64,000 nt of DNA from Paramecium pentaurelia (Eukaryota; Ciliophora; Oligohymenophorea; Peniculida; Parameciidae): the NCBI GenBank assembly GCA_905183005.1, contig CAJJDO010000163.1:1-64000 (forward strand). The letters are read 5' to 3'. The first letter of the stretch is position 1. Each line of letters begins with the position of its first letter. The notes under the pieces are model-generated. The model was not told where the DNA came from. It saw only the letters and a list, made by a program, of their open reading frames with translations, and searched no databases. Shown here piece by piece: positions 50,607 through 62,752 of this stretch. A program made the translations under genes and the position numbers.

Positions 50607-51296
50607 TCTAAAATTTTAATAATTAATTAAATATATAATTCTGTTTATTTATACAATTTTAAGCAAGTCTATTTCAAATAAAATAATACTGAAAGATAAG
50701 GAATTATTTTATATAATAAATTTATTTAACTAAGATAGAAATGTAAATTTATAAATTATAATTTCATTAATCTTAAATAATATTCTTATTTTAATAAATT
50801 AATATAATGGAAATTATTAATAGAAATATCTTATAGAATAGTTAATCATATCTTTTTATATGAAATTAATTTAAAAACTAATAATCACTGTATATTTAAT
50901 TTTGATAATTATAATTTATTAATTTATTGTTATTGGATTAAAAATGAAAAGTAAATTGTTTTTATTTTTGTTTTTCTTAGAAATTACATAAAATGTATAT
51001 TCATTATTGAATTAAAAAACTAATATTATGAATATGGATATTAAATATGAATATATTGAATTCAAAGAAAAATCATTTTAAGTTATAATTAGAAATTTAT
51101 ATGATACTAGAATATGGATATAAGTATTTTATAGATATATAATAATTTATTTATTTTATGAATAGTAATAAATATAGAAATTTTAGTATAAGTATGAATA
51201 AAAATAGAATATATGTCAAATAAATTCATAATCAATTTAATATAGATTTTGATTATACTTAAATAAAAATAATTATTGTTAATAATATTCTGTTCA
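50607..51296. promoter_or_regulatory. 690-bp divergent intergenic region (channel / myotubularin)
   Basis: Very A+T-rich; no gene, RNA or repeat recognised. Must contain the promoters of both flanking genes. Confidence 0.4.
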
Positions 51297-53411
51297 ATGT
51301 CAGACGCTCCAAGAGTAATGAAAAATAAAATAATAGAAATTATTTTTTAGAAATACTTCTAACCAGCCCTAATAACCCAATGTTGTAAAATAAGTCAATG
51401 AATAAACAAATCAAGAGACAAGTGTTTAACCTATAAATTAAACAAAAGACCTTAATTAGTTAGGTTTAGATGTTGTGCAGCCTGGAGAGGTAGCATTATA
51501 GTAGGTAAATGTATTGTGTTTCAATGGTGTATAACAATTTTAAGGACTATTAGTAATTACAAACTATTAAGTAATATTGCTATAAATAAAAGATTGTTTT
51601 TTTACCTTAAAGATTTCCTATGGAGTTCAAAAAGGATTATTTTTAAATACCTTATACATTTTTGATAAAAGTGGATAGAACTATTGATAAGAAGTAAAAT
51701 GATTCAAATTTAATTGAAATATCATCGAAAGATGGTAGATAATTTAGATATAGATTTTAGAGAGATCAAAGTGATGATTGTGCATGTTTATTTAATTTGA
51801 TCAATAAGAATGCTTATACTTTATAAAAGACAACATTATTTGCATTTACTTATTATAAAGAAATGCAGAATTTGGAGAATGAATTTTAAGGATGGAAAAT
51901 ATATAATATTGAAAAAGACTTTGAGAGAATGGGAATTATAGTATAATAAGAAAATCAGCAATAATAAATTAATGGATTATTTAAATATTTGAATAATGAA
52001 GGTGGATAGATATGTGCAACATATTACAATAGATTAATTGTACCTTCTAAAGTTGATATGGATTGTATATAGAAGACAGCTAAATTTAGATCAAAGGAGA
52101 GAATACCAATTTTATCATATGCATTTTAAATAAATGGAAAGATTGTGTCATTGTGGAGAAGTGCATAATGTAGAATAGGAATAGGTTAAATAAGATCATT
52201 AGAAGATGAATTATATTTAAAATAGATGTCTTAATAAATGGTTGATGAACAAGATAATTAATAAGAAGAAATTCGATTAAAAATATATGATGCTCGTTCA
52301 GATATTAATTCTATAGGATAATAAGTTGCTGGTAAGGGTTTCGAGATCCCAATTTATTATAAAAGTTGCAGTCTTGAATTTCTAGAAATATAGAGTATAC
52401 ATAAAGTTAGAGATTCTTAAATGAAGTTATTAAAAAATTCATTTAGGTAAGAAATTTGTATGATTATAATAGCGAGACTATTTAATTTATTTCATAATTA
52501 GAAATATCTATTTGGTATGAACATATAGTTAATCTTATATAAAGTGCTGTAAGAATAGCATTAAGTTTAACAAGAGAGAAATTGAATGTGTTAGTTCATT
52601 GTAATGATGGATGGGATAAAACACCTTAATTAATATCATTAGTATAGATAATGATAGATGGATATTACAGAACATTTGATGGATTTATGATATTAATATA
52701 AAAGGAATGGATTAATAATGGACATTAATTTTGTTAGAGATCTGCAATTGGTAATAAATAACATAGTGATGATTGTCGATCACCAATATTCTTTTAGTTT
52801 TTAGATTGTGTCTATTAAATGTAATAATTATATCCATTATCTTTTGAATTTAATGTTAAATTATTACTAGATTTAGCATATCATAATTTGTCTTCTCTTT
52901 TTGGAAATTTCATATGCGATTCTTATTTGGTATTGATTCTAAAATTATGAATTAACTTTAGGAAATTCAAAAATAAAAAGTAATGGAATCAACAGTATCC
53001 ATTTGGTCTTGGATGATGAAATATAAAGATAAATATAGAAATGCATTTTATTTGAATCCTGCTTCAATTGAATAAGAAGTTATTATTCCTGAATAATTTA
53101 CAGGGAAATCTGTGAAATTTTGGTAAGAATATTTTCTTAATTATTCTCCTGAATATAATGATGTTTATGGGATACATCCTTCATCTACATTTACTAAGTA
53201 ATTTAATATTGTATTTACCATTAATAGAGATAATTTATAGGAAATGTATAAGAGTTTGGCTAAGGAGAATTAGGTTTTGAGATTGGCTTAAATGGATCAA
53301 GAGAAATTGTCTCATTTGAATCAATAGAAATTAAATTAACTTATTCAAATAATAAAAGAGAGTTAAAATGTATAGATGATAGAAAAGATAGAATAGATTC
53401 AATTTACATGA
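51297..53411 (+). CDS. Myotubularin-family phosphoinositide 3-phosphatase with substituted catalytic Arg
   Basis: Introns of 22, 22, 26 and 32 nt; 670 residues. PH-GRAM at about 55-140 (GLLVITNYQ). The phosphatase domain shows DARSDINSIGQQVAGKGFE (human YDARPKLNAMANRAMGKGYE type), LVHCNDGWDKTPQL, IQKEWINNGHQFCQR, RSPIFFQFLDCVYQM, FEFNVKLLLDL and VSIWSWM. The family's CX5R loop is CSDGWDR; here it is CNDGWDK, codon AAA at 52618-52620, so the phosphate-binding Arg is Lys and the following Ser of the P-loop is Asn. Inactive myotubularins exist and regulate active partners; this may be one, though a single-base error (AAA/AGA) is possible. A C-terminal coiled coil follows the phosphatase domain. 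Normal substrates are PI3P and PI(3,5)P2 on endosomes. Confidence 0.93.
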
Positions 53412-53469
53412 AAATGATTTTATTTTCTTTTATAGGTAATGTGTTTTAGACACTATTAATATTAAATAA

Positions 53470-56400
53470 ATGTAATAATTTCACTCTCTCTGTCCATTAT
53501 GTAACTAATTACAGTATATACAGACTATCAGAAATATTGATTTAACAGATTCTAATCTATCATTTAGTTTTTTAGAATATGTACTCAATCCTATCATATA
53601 TGTTTCAAAATTCACAAATGATGATGAATACTTTATGATGAAACATTAAGGTATTTCAAATTTTCAGTTTCATCATTATGATTATTACAATTAAGCATTT
53701 CCTGTTGATATGGATATTCTTTATGGATTTGATTTTTTTATATAAGGTTGCTAATTTTGGATTGAAAATTAATAATCAATAGCAAATGAACATTTTGATA
53801 TATTTGATAAGATAAATTAGTTTACTCTTAAAATATTTAGAAGATAAATACCTGAATATTTGAGATTTAATAACAAATATTTTAATGATGTATGTGAATA
53901 AGTTCTTAATATAATTAAGTCATGTTATCAAAAACTTGAAACCATTGATTATCCTAATATTAAATTATTTGTGCTCAATAAATGCACATCTATATTATAA
54001 AATATTGAAAGTTTTTAATTTCCAATTTAAACATTTCAAGAGAATTCATTATAATTAACTATAGAAAGAAAAAAGAAATTACATAGATGTTAAATTTAAT
54101 TAATTTGTTTAAATGGGATTATCACTGAAGATGCTATATTTACATAAACATATATGAAATATCTATAAGATAATACTCATATTAATTAAATAGGTGCCAT
54201 TCTATTTACTGGATTAATTAATAATGAAAAACCATGGGAAATATATTTTAATAAATTAAAAGGAGAATAACGTCTTTCTCATATTACTAGTCTTATTTTT
54301 TATCTTAATAAATAATATGATGATTCCTACTTAATTTGTGTACTTAAATTAGGTAAATGTTTAAAAAAATTTAAAGAATATTGGTTATCTCTTGTAATTT
54401 ATAGTTTCTTTAGAAAAGTCTCAATAGTATTTTAAAAGTAATTCAATTTTAATTACTATTTACCTTACTTATATTATCAAATCGCTAAGATATGTCTTTA
54501 TTTAGGATAATTCAATGAATCCTATTAATTGTATTTAAAAGCATATGAAAAGTCAAAGTAATTGAATAATAACAATATGTATATAGAAATTAAAGATTAA
54601 AGATAATTCTATTTTAAATTAAAGTATAAAATAATGATTTTATCATTATATTTATAAAAATAGGCTAAAGCTATAGAAATGATAAAGGAATTATTATCTG
54701 ATGGAAATAATATACCTTATCATATCAGTATATTTATTAATTATTGTAATCAATATTTGAAAGATATTTCATAATTCAATGAAACTTAGAAATATAGAAA
54801 ATGTGAATAATTTTTAAAACATCTATCAAAAGTAATCAGAAGTAATTTAAATAGTATTTAAATTCCAAATGATGATATTAAATAATTGGCTAATGTTATT
54901 GAATTAAAAGATAAAGATATTCCAAAAGCTAATTTAAAATAGAAAATTGAATACGAATTCAAATTGAATTCCTATTTTTAAATTCTATAATTTTATTTAA
55001 TTCTAATTTGTCATATGAGAAATGATTAAATGATCTCTTAACACTATTATGAGAAGTAAGAAATACTGGAGTAGTTTTTATAATATATTGATTGTAAATT
55101 ATATACTACTTTACAGAATATAATTGAATAATTCTCCTTCTCATAAGATTGTTATGAGAACTTACTATTAAGTCATTTTTATCATTATATCTCAATGTAT
55201 GATTTATGCATCATTCGTTTAGTTTAATTTGAAAAATCAAAGTAAGATAATAAGAAAAAGTATTCTATACAAGAAACATAACACTTTAAAAAGATAGTAG
55301 ATAATAGTAGATCCTTTATTCGTTACAATCGAGAAGAAACATTATAGGAATAATGTTTGCCTAGTTCTGATTTTACAGAAGTTTAATATACAATTGGTAT
55401 ACGATATTTAAAAGATGGAAGATATAGAGAAGGTATTGAATATTTAAAGAAGACATCATTGAATCCTGTTTTTAAAGATTTATGCATTGCTCAATTATTA
55501 AAAGTAGTATAATAATCAAGAGATGATTTAGAAATTGGCAATACAGCTTTGTATAAGGATAATATTATTGATATTGTCAAATAAATAGATTTCGATAGAC
55601 TTATGTAAAATTAAAGTAGAAGAACATCATATTATGTGGAATATTAGAGATAATCATTTTAAATAGAATTTAGAAAGAGTATTAATTATTTAGTAGAATC
55701 TAGGTGTTTATCTTAGATTTCTAGAAGTAGTTCTATGGTTTAAGATTATATTAATTATAGTTTATAGTAATTAAAATATTATATTAATGATCAGGAGATT
55801 AGTGATTTAATAGATAGAATAGAAGAAGAATTTATGAATGTGTAATAATTGAATTAATAGAATTTCTAGAATAAGTATCCAAATTATAAAGAGATAACTT
55901 AAGATGTGACTTTGTTTAGTAATGATAATGAAAAAATAGTTATGAAAATAAAATAACTTACTGAAATGCAATTTGAAAAAATAAAGAATAAACTCAAAGA
56001 TTTTTTAATTGAAATTTTAGCATAAATACTTGTAAATAAATGTAATTATAGAGGATTTGCTCAATTAATTTCCTTATAATATCAAATAAATATAAGTTAA
56101 TCATATGCAAGTAGTTTAAAATTTTATTTAATCTTTCCTTACTATGAACCTCTGGTCAAAATGGATATCAAATAATTAAAAGATTTAACTCTATCAATTT
56201 AGATACTTAATCAAAATAAGATTTTTCATAGAGATCTAAAGCCTAATAATATTTTAATGAAGAATGGATATCCTATAATAATTGATTTCGATTGTTCTTA
56301 TTTTTGGGAACCTAAATTAGAAAAGTGGTTAAGAGGGAAAGGATTAACTACTAAATATTATCCAGAAAATGATATTGAATAAGATAAAATTGATATTTAT

Positions 56401-56520
56401 TCTTTGGGAATAATAGGAAGGGAATTTGTAGAGAATTGTCCTGAATAATTTTCTATAGGAGCAACATTAGAATACTAAGATAGATACTCATTAATCTAAT
56501 TGGAAGAATTATTAAATTGA
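53470..56520 (+). CDS. TPR-like protein fused to a degenerate protein kinase domain
   Basis: Uninterrupted frame of 1,016 residues, ATG at 53470, TGA at 56518, no intron needed. N-terminal CPLCN could be half a zinc site. The middle (about 200-720) is helical with TPR-like pairs, e.g. AKICLYLGQFNESYQLYLKA and IGIRYLKDGRYREGIEYLKK. The last ~210 residues resemble a kinase: VMKIKQL (Lys), a hinge-like LIFPYYEPL, HRDLKPNNILM and IDIYSLGIIGREF. There is no glycine loop and the DFG is DFD (56284-56292), so metal binding is altered. The frame starts 59 bp after the myotubularin stop. Could be a pseudokinase or a lineage-specific active kinase. Confidence 0.82.
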
Positions 56521-56530
56521 ATATAAAATA

Positions 56531-59229
56531 ATGTAATTATTAACATCTTTAACAATCAATACAGATAATAAAAGTACTTAGGCTAAATCAACTAAAAATT
56601 AGAATACACAAACATTCAAAGTTCATTTCTATCCTAAATAATATATAATTGAGACAAATCAAAAAACAATAACAATTGATAAACATTTGATTATTGATAG
56701 AGATAATGGAAATCTTTATGAAAAAGGTAATTTATGAATATATGTAAGATGGACCACCACCATAAAGTGAACATCAACAAATGGCCTTTTCTGCCTTTTT
56801 AGGTACAATTTACATATTAGATAAACCTTTTTTATTATTGGTAGATGAGGCTGAATTAGTTTGTACAATAGATGAATAAGATATATTTTAGATTTCAACA
56901 GTTGCCTTTTTACCATATGAACCAAATGAAAAAATAATGTAATCTACAAAAGCTAATGAAATTTTAAAAATGATAGGATAATTAAGAAAATTATTGATTG
57001 TAGGTTTCTATTTTTCTTATGGATATGATTTGACATTATCAAAAGTAAAATAAAAGATAGAAGAGAAAACAGAAGAGAAATTTTTATGGAATCTGAATTT
57101 AATTAGAAATCATCTTAAATAATAAATTGATAGGAAATGGTTAACAAATATAATATAAGGATTCATTAATTATTTTTATTTGTATATTAATGGTAAGAAA
57201 TTAGACTTTTATTTAATGAGTAGAAGATCATGTAAAAGAGCAGGTACAAGATATAATGCAAGAGGTATAGATGATGATGGAAATGTTGCTAATTTTGTAG
57301 AAACAGAATAGATTATATATTATAATAATCATTGTTGTTCTCATCTTTAAGTAAGAGGTAGTGTACCTATATTTTGGAATCAAAGAGGATTAATGACAGA
57401 AACTAAATTAATGAGATCTGCAGATTTAACTAAAAATGCATTTAAAAAACATTTTAAAACTCTATTAGAAGATTATTCAAGAGTTATATGTTTAAATTTA
57501 ATGGCAAAAAAGAAAAGTGCAGAATAGATGGTAACAGAAGGATTTGAAGAATAAATTAAACTTAATTCTGATGAATTAAATGGAAATGTAAAATATGAAT
57601 GGTTTGATTTTCATCATGAATGTAAAAATAATGATTTTTCATAATCTAATCCATTAATAAGAAAATTATTAGAACATATTAAAAATTTTGGATTTTATTT
57701 AGAAGATTTAAAAACTAAAAAAGTTTTATCTGTTTAACATGGAATATTTAGAACTAATTGTATGGATTGTCTTGATAGAACTAATTTTATATAAACAAAA
57801 ATAGCTATGAGTGTATTTGATTTATCAACTAAATAATTAGGAGTAGATTTTTAAAATTTATTAAAAATGTCACCTATTGAAGCATTAGATGAAGATTCTA
57901 GCAAAATTACTAATTATTTTATATAATATTTTAAAAATATTTGGGCAGATAATGGTGATATGTTATCAATATAATATACAGGAACTGGATCTACACATAC
58001 GAATATTACTAGAACTGGACAAAGAGATATTACAGGTACTTTAGATCATGGTAGTAAATCATTATGGAGATTTCTTTATTAAAATTTTGGTGATAATGAT
58101 AAATAAGAGACAATTGATATATTATTAGGTAATCATGCTGATATTACTGCATCTTATAGTAAATAAATAGATTAAAAATTAAAATCAAGATTTTAAGAAT
58201 TTTGTAGTTTTTCTGAACGTTCTATTTTAGTGGTTACTTGGAATGTAGGTGGATAAAGAGTTCCATAATCTTATGATTTAAATAAATAGATTATTGATTA
58301 TTCTGCTGATATTATTGTAATTGGATTATAAGAAATGGTTACATCTGGAACTGGTTTAGTTGTTGGATCATCTTCATATTTATAAGATTGGGATAAATTG
58401 ATTTCTAATAATCTAAGATAAAGAGATAAATATATCTATATTAAATCAAAAGAATTATTAGGAATGGGTTTGTTTATTTATGCAAAGGAAAGATTTTAAG
58501 ATAGAATAACTAAAGTTAGTTATGATACAATTAAACTTGGTTTCTTAGGTTAAATTGCTAATAAAGGTGCAGTAGTAATTAAAATGTTAATTGATGATAC
58601 TTTGATATGTTTTATTAATTGTCATTTAGAACATGGATAGAAGAGTTTATCTACTAGATTATAGAGTCTAAAAGATATTCATTAAAATATTTTTAATCAA
58701 ATAGGTATAGGAAAGAAGAAAGAAGAGAAAATTGAATAATGTGATTATAGAATCTTATTTGGAGATCTAAATTTTAGAATCAATTTAGAAGCAGAATAAG
58801 TGATTACATCTACTCAAAGACATAAATTATTTATAGAATAAAGTAGAATACATGAATCAAAAGAAATACTTTAGTATATATAATTAATTATTATATAGAT
58901 AATTATAAAAATATGATGAAATCATAATTAATAGAGAATAAAATTAATATCTAAAATAATATAAAGAAGCTGAAATTAACTTTCTACCTACATATAAATT
59001 TGAACCATATTCAAATACATATGATAAATTAAGAACTCCATCTTGGACTGATAGAATTTTAATTGGATAAAATGAACATTGTGAACATAAATACCAAAAT
59101 TATAAATCTCATGATATCAATTATAGTGATCATAGACCAGTTAGTGCTTTGATTAATGTTAAAACTAGAAAGGAAATTGCAGAAAAAAAAGCAGATGTTA
59201 TTTCATCAATTTATAAAACTGAATCATGA
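56531..59229 (+). CDS. Synaptojanin-like SAC1 + inositol 5-phosphatase
   Basis: Introns of 22 (56727-56748) and 25 nt (58874-58898) leave 883 residues. SAC domain, about 70-510: YNARGIDDDGNVANFVETEQ, GSVPIFWNQRG and the catalytic CX5R loop NCMDCLDRTNF. The 5-phosphatase domain, about 555-870, has all signature boxes: VVTWNVGGQ, IGLQEM, GAVVIKM, INCHLEHG, FGDLNFRI, PSWTDRIL and SDHRP. Both catalytic sites look intact. Such proteins strip PI4P/PI(4,5)P2 from endocytic membranes. The start is 10 bp after the previous gene's stop, on the same strand, and the end faces the next gene's stop 8 bp away. No proline-rich tail as in animal synaptojanin; similar to yeast Inp51-53. Confidence 0.95.
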
Positions 59230-59237
59230 TATAATCA

Positions 59238-61236
59238 TCAACAATATAGTAATGAATTTTAAGTTTTTTGTTAGAATTATTATTCCAAATATTCTCTATA
59301 TTTTAAAGTCAAAGCTCTTTTCTTTTTATTTTTACCTCTCTTAGTTACTGAATGTTATAATATATTATTCAATATACCCATCCTACTAGTTCTTTATGAA
59401 TTATACTCACTTCCATCCATTTTCAAACTTAATTAATCATAAACTACACTAGAATCTCTACTACTATTACAATTCTAAATCTTTGAATTATTATTATGAT
59501 ATCTAATCCTATCATCTAAATCATTTAAATATAAAGTAGCCTTAATTGGCCATTATTTTTCAATATTTTATTCCAATTTAACTTATTTTGGTAATTAAAC
59601 ATAAATTGTTTTTTATTATATAGTATTAATATTTACAGAATCTTCAGGTGATAAATTATGCATTCTTTTTAAAATTGTCATTTTATGTCTTATTACTTAT
59701 TTAAATCTATCTGGTGTTGATAATTAATTTCTATCTTATTATCTACTAGAAACTAATGTTATTTTAGGTAAAGGTTATAATTTATCTGGAGAAGCAATAT
59801 ATAAAGTATTTTTATTTTTTATTTTTTAAATATTAATACTATTATTTATATCTTCTTATTATTCATTTGTTTAATCATCTATTGATGTTAAATAATTTAA
59901 TGTATTTTTTAATTCTGTAATAGGACTTACTGATATTGATGCATCAATTAACTATTATTTATTTTCATTATTTATTTTACTAGGTGAATCTATTAATTTA
60001 GATGAACCATTTAAATTATTATATTTCTATTCTTAAATAGTTAAAAAATGCTAATATTTCTCTTAAGTTTATTCTATATTACTTTTGAAATCATGATACC
60101 ATTTATTCTTTTTCATACATAATTACTTTAATTATTATACATAATGTTATTCATTAAATTATGATAATTTCTAAAATAATGATTATAAAGGTATAATAAT
60201 TAAGCTTCCATTGTGAGAATTACATTACACATTATATTAACGTGCAATTTTTTCAAATGCTTCATAATCTCCAAATATTTCACCTGTTGTCATTATTGCA
60301 ATTTATTTTCTCACTCTCATCTACTATTATTCATTAATCTTTTATTATTCCTAATACACTAAGAATTCTCCTTATTTTATAATGTATATAATATCAGAAT
60401 CAGCTTAACCCTACTTATAAATAATGTCTCGAAATTTGTATTCTGATGATTAATAACTAAATAGCATTATATTGATTAATTTCTTATTTAAACCTTAAAA
60501 ACTAGGATTCAATTTAAATTTATTCATACGATGCTGTTCTTTCTTCTTTTCCAAAATTTAAATAGCATTATTATAATGTTCTTTGCTTAAAATTGCCAAA
60601 CAAGAATCAATATCACAAACTGCAAAATTAGTTCTTAATCTTTAATCTAAAATAGCTTATTCACCAAAAGTCTTCCATTCTTTGAATTCAGTTAAACGAA
60701 CTAAACTAAAAATTAGATAAATTTATATTTCTATATACCTTTTCACTTTAAAATCAGAAAATTTAATTCTGTTGTTACATTGTGATTCTCTACCATAGTC
60801 TACACTTTAAGAATGTTTTTTTGTTATTTTTTAATCTAATAAATGATCATTACAGTATAATGACACTTATCCACGTATTACTACATAAATATTTTGAGGT
60901 TACTCTCCTTTTTCAAATATAACTGTATTCTATAAAACTTAATAAGATTCATACTTTCGAAAAGGTTTCAAATGTTAGATGCTTCAAACAATAATCATAA
61001 GCATCATGATCTACATTCTCTACTTAAAATTGATTGAAAAAATCAACTTTTGACATTATTATTCTCATTAACTATAAAATTTCAGCTTTCCTCTCTTACA
61101 TTGAGATTTGTAAAATATTTATTAAGAGTGATTATTTCTATTGCATAGTAAGTTCATTTATTGACTCAAGTAGTCTTGTCTAGTTACGTTTATTACCTAA
61201 TTCAATACTCTCCTATTATAATTATTATTAATACAT
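59238..61236 (-). CDS. Protein with two cyclic-nucleotide-binding-like domains
   Basis: Introns of 25 and 33 nt; 646 residues if begun at the ATG read from 61236 (MYQQQLQQESIELG); a second in-frame ATG, read from 61056, is possible, but coding sequence clearly continues upstream of it. First CNB unit: NTVIFEKGEQPQNIYVVIRG and KTFGEQAILDQRLRTNFAVC. Second: YKQGQADSDIIYIIKQGEF and TTGEIFGDYEAF. The phosphate-binding cassette FGE-(L/I)AL...RxA is only partly kept (FGEQAILDQRLRTNFA; FGDYEAFEK lacks the Arg), so the second may not bind cyclic nucleotide. The C-terminal half is Ser/Asn/Gln-rich. Convergent with the 5-phosphatase, with 8 bp between stops. Confidence 0.85.
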
Positions 61237-62333
61237 AATTAATAGATATCAATCTTGATGAATTATTTATTCCAAATAATAATGCCCTAACTGATTTTAA
61301 ATATCAATATCTTGAATTATATCCTTATTATCTCTATAGTTATTTAACTAATTTAAATTGACTTAACCAAATTTAATAGGATTGTTTGGTTGAGTTGAAG
61401 GACAAATAAGAGATTATCAAAAAAGAAACCAAAATATATTTAAGATATCAAACACTAAAAAAAGATGATTAATGTAGGATAATATTATTTGATCAATTAA
61501 TAAAACTAAATTATTGAGATATATGTATTATTATTATCAAAATATATTAGATAATAAGAATAGGTGATTTGATAAATCATAAAAATTAAATTTAATGTGT
61601 ATATTTATATTATCAATTAAGAACAAAAGTTGCATCTATCAAAATTTCTCTTATTTAATAAATAATATATTTATGAATCTACATTAAAAAAATAGAGGAT
61701 CTTGTTGATACAATTTTACTTAGTATTAAATTCTCATGTAGTTTAATTTCATAGATAGAGATAATGATACGGTTAAGAAAGAGATTTTAAAAGTATTCTT
61801 TTTAATTACAAAATTAATTTATAATACCATCAATGTTTTTATTAGACACTCCTTTTCTAATATTATTCAAATATTAAAAAGTATCTAAATTATACAAATT
61901 TATTCAATGATCATAAATATATTTCTCTATATTTCTTACTAAATTTTAAATTCAAAAATTAAATAAAATTATTTCTTAATATATTAAATTACAAATGATT
62001 ATCTTATATTTTTACTTCTGTTTTAATAATAAATTTATATTTTATTTGATTCTAATATAATTTAATTGTGAATTTAAAATTCAATTAAAGAATCAATTTT
62101 AATAAAAGATTACATTTCTTTCATCAATATTAAACATGAACATATATTATTATAATTAATAGGGATACTTAAAAACAATATATGAAAGCATTTTATTTTA
62201 AAATTTCATTCAAAATAAATAAGAATACTTAATTAAAAGTAAATTGATATTTAAACATAAATTCTCAATCATTCACCTTCTAAATATAATAATGATAACA
62301 ATTCTACTTTTAATTTTATATATTTTATATAGA
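61237..62333. other. 1.1-kb A+T-rich intergenic region
   Basis: No open frame of convincing composition, no RNA gene, no obvious repeat. It separates two minus-strand genes, so it holds the promoter of the cyclic-nucleotide-binding gene. Confidence 0.5.
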
Positions 62334-62678
62334 TCAATCTCCTTTTTTCCAATTTAAGACTTCATCAATCAATGCATCAGTATAATTAATCTTATATCTG
62401 GATAATATTTTCTATATTAATTTAATATTAATACTTGCAAATCTTCTTTGTCTTCTTTTTCATTACTTGATGATGATTTCTATTTATCATTATTCTCTTT
62501 CATTTTCTTGAGTAATTTTGACATTAACTTTTCTAATAAATTGTATTAATTATATACAGTCTTCTTTTGTAAAATAAACTGTCTCATCTCCTTTATCTTT
62601 GTCCTTCAAAATATCTGCAAAACCAAATCTTGGTTGACATTTTGGTATTCTTGCTAATGTAATTAAAAATTTATTCAT
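62334..62678 (-). CDS. Small, probably mitochondrial protein (faintly IF1-like)
   Basis: Introns of 25 and 23 nt; 98 residues, ATG read from 62678, TGA at 62334. The first residues, MNKFLITLARIPKCQPRFGF, are hydrophobic/basic and free of acids, like a mitochondrial targeting peptide. Next comes KDKGDETVYFTKEDQKLMSK, then LLKKMKENNDKQ. The E-x-x-Y-F...(L)-x-x-L pattern recalls the inhibitory segment of ATP synthase inhibitor IF1 (EEERYFR), but the rest (ILSRYKINYTDALIDEVLNW) is not IF1-like. Function therefore not assigned. Same strand as and 74 bp after the stop of the next gene. Confidence 0.65.
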
Positions 62679-62752
62679 AATATTAATATCTTCAATAATT
62701 AAATGAAATACTCTATATTAGAATGTTTAATATAATTTAATAAATATATAAA

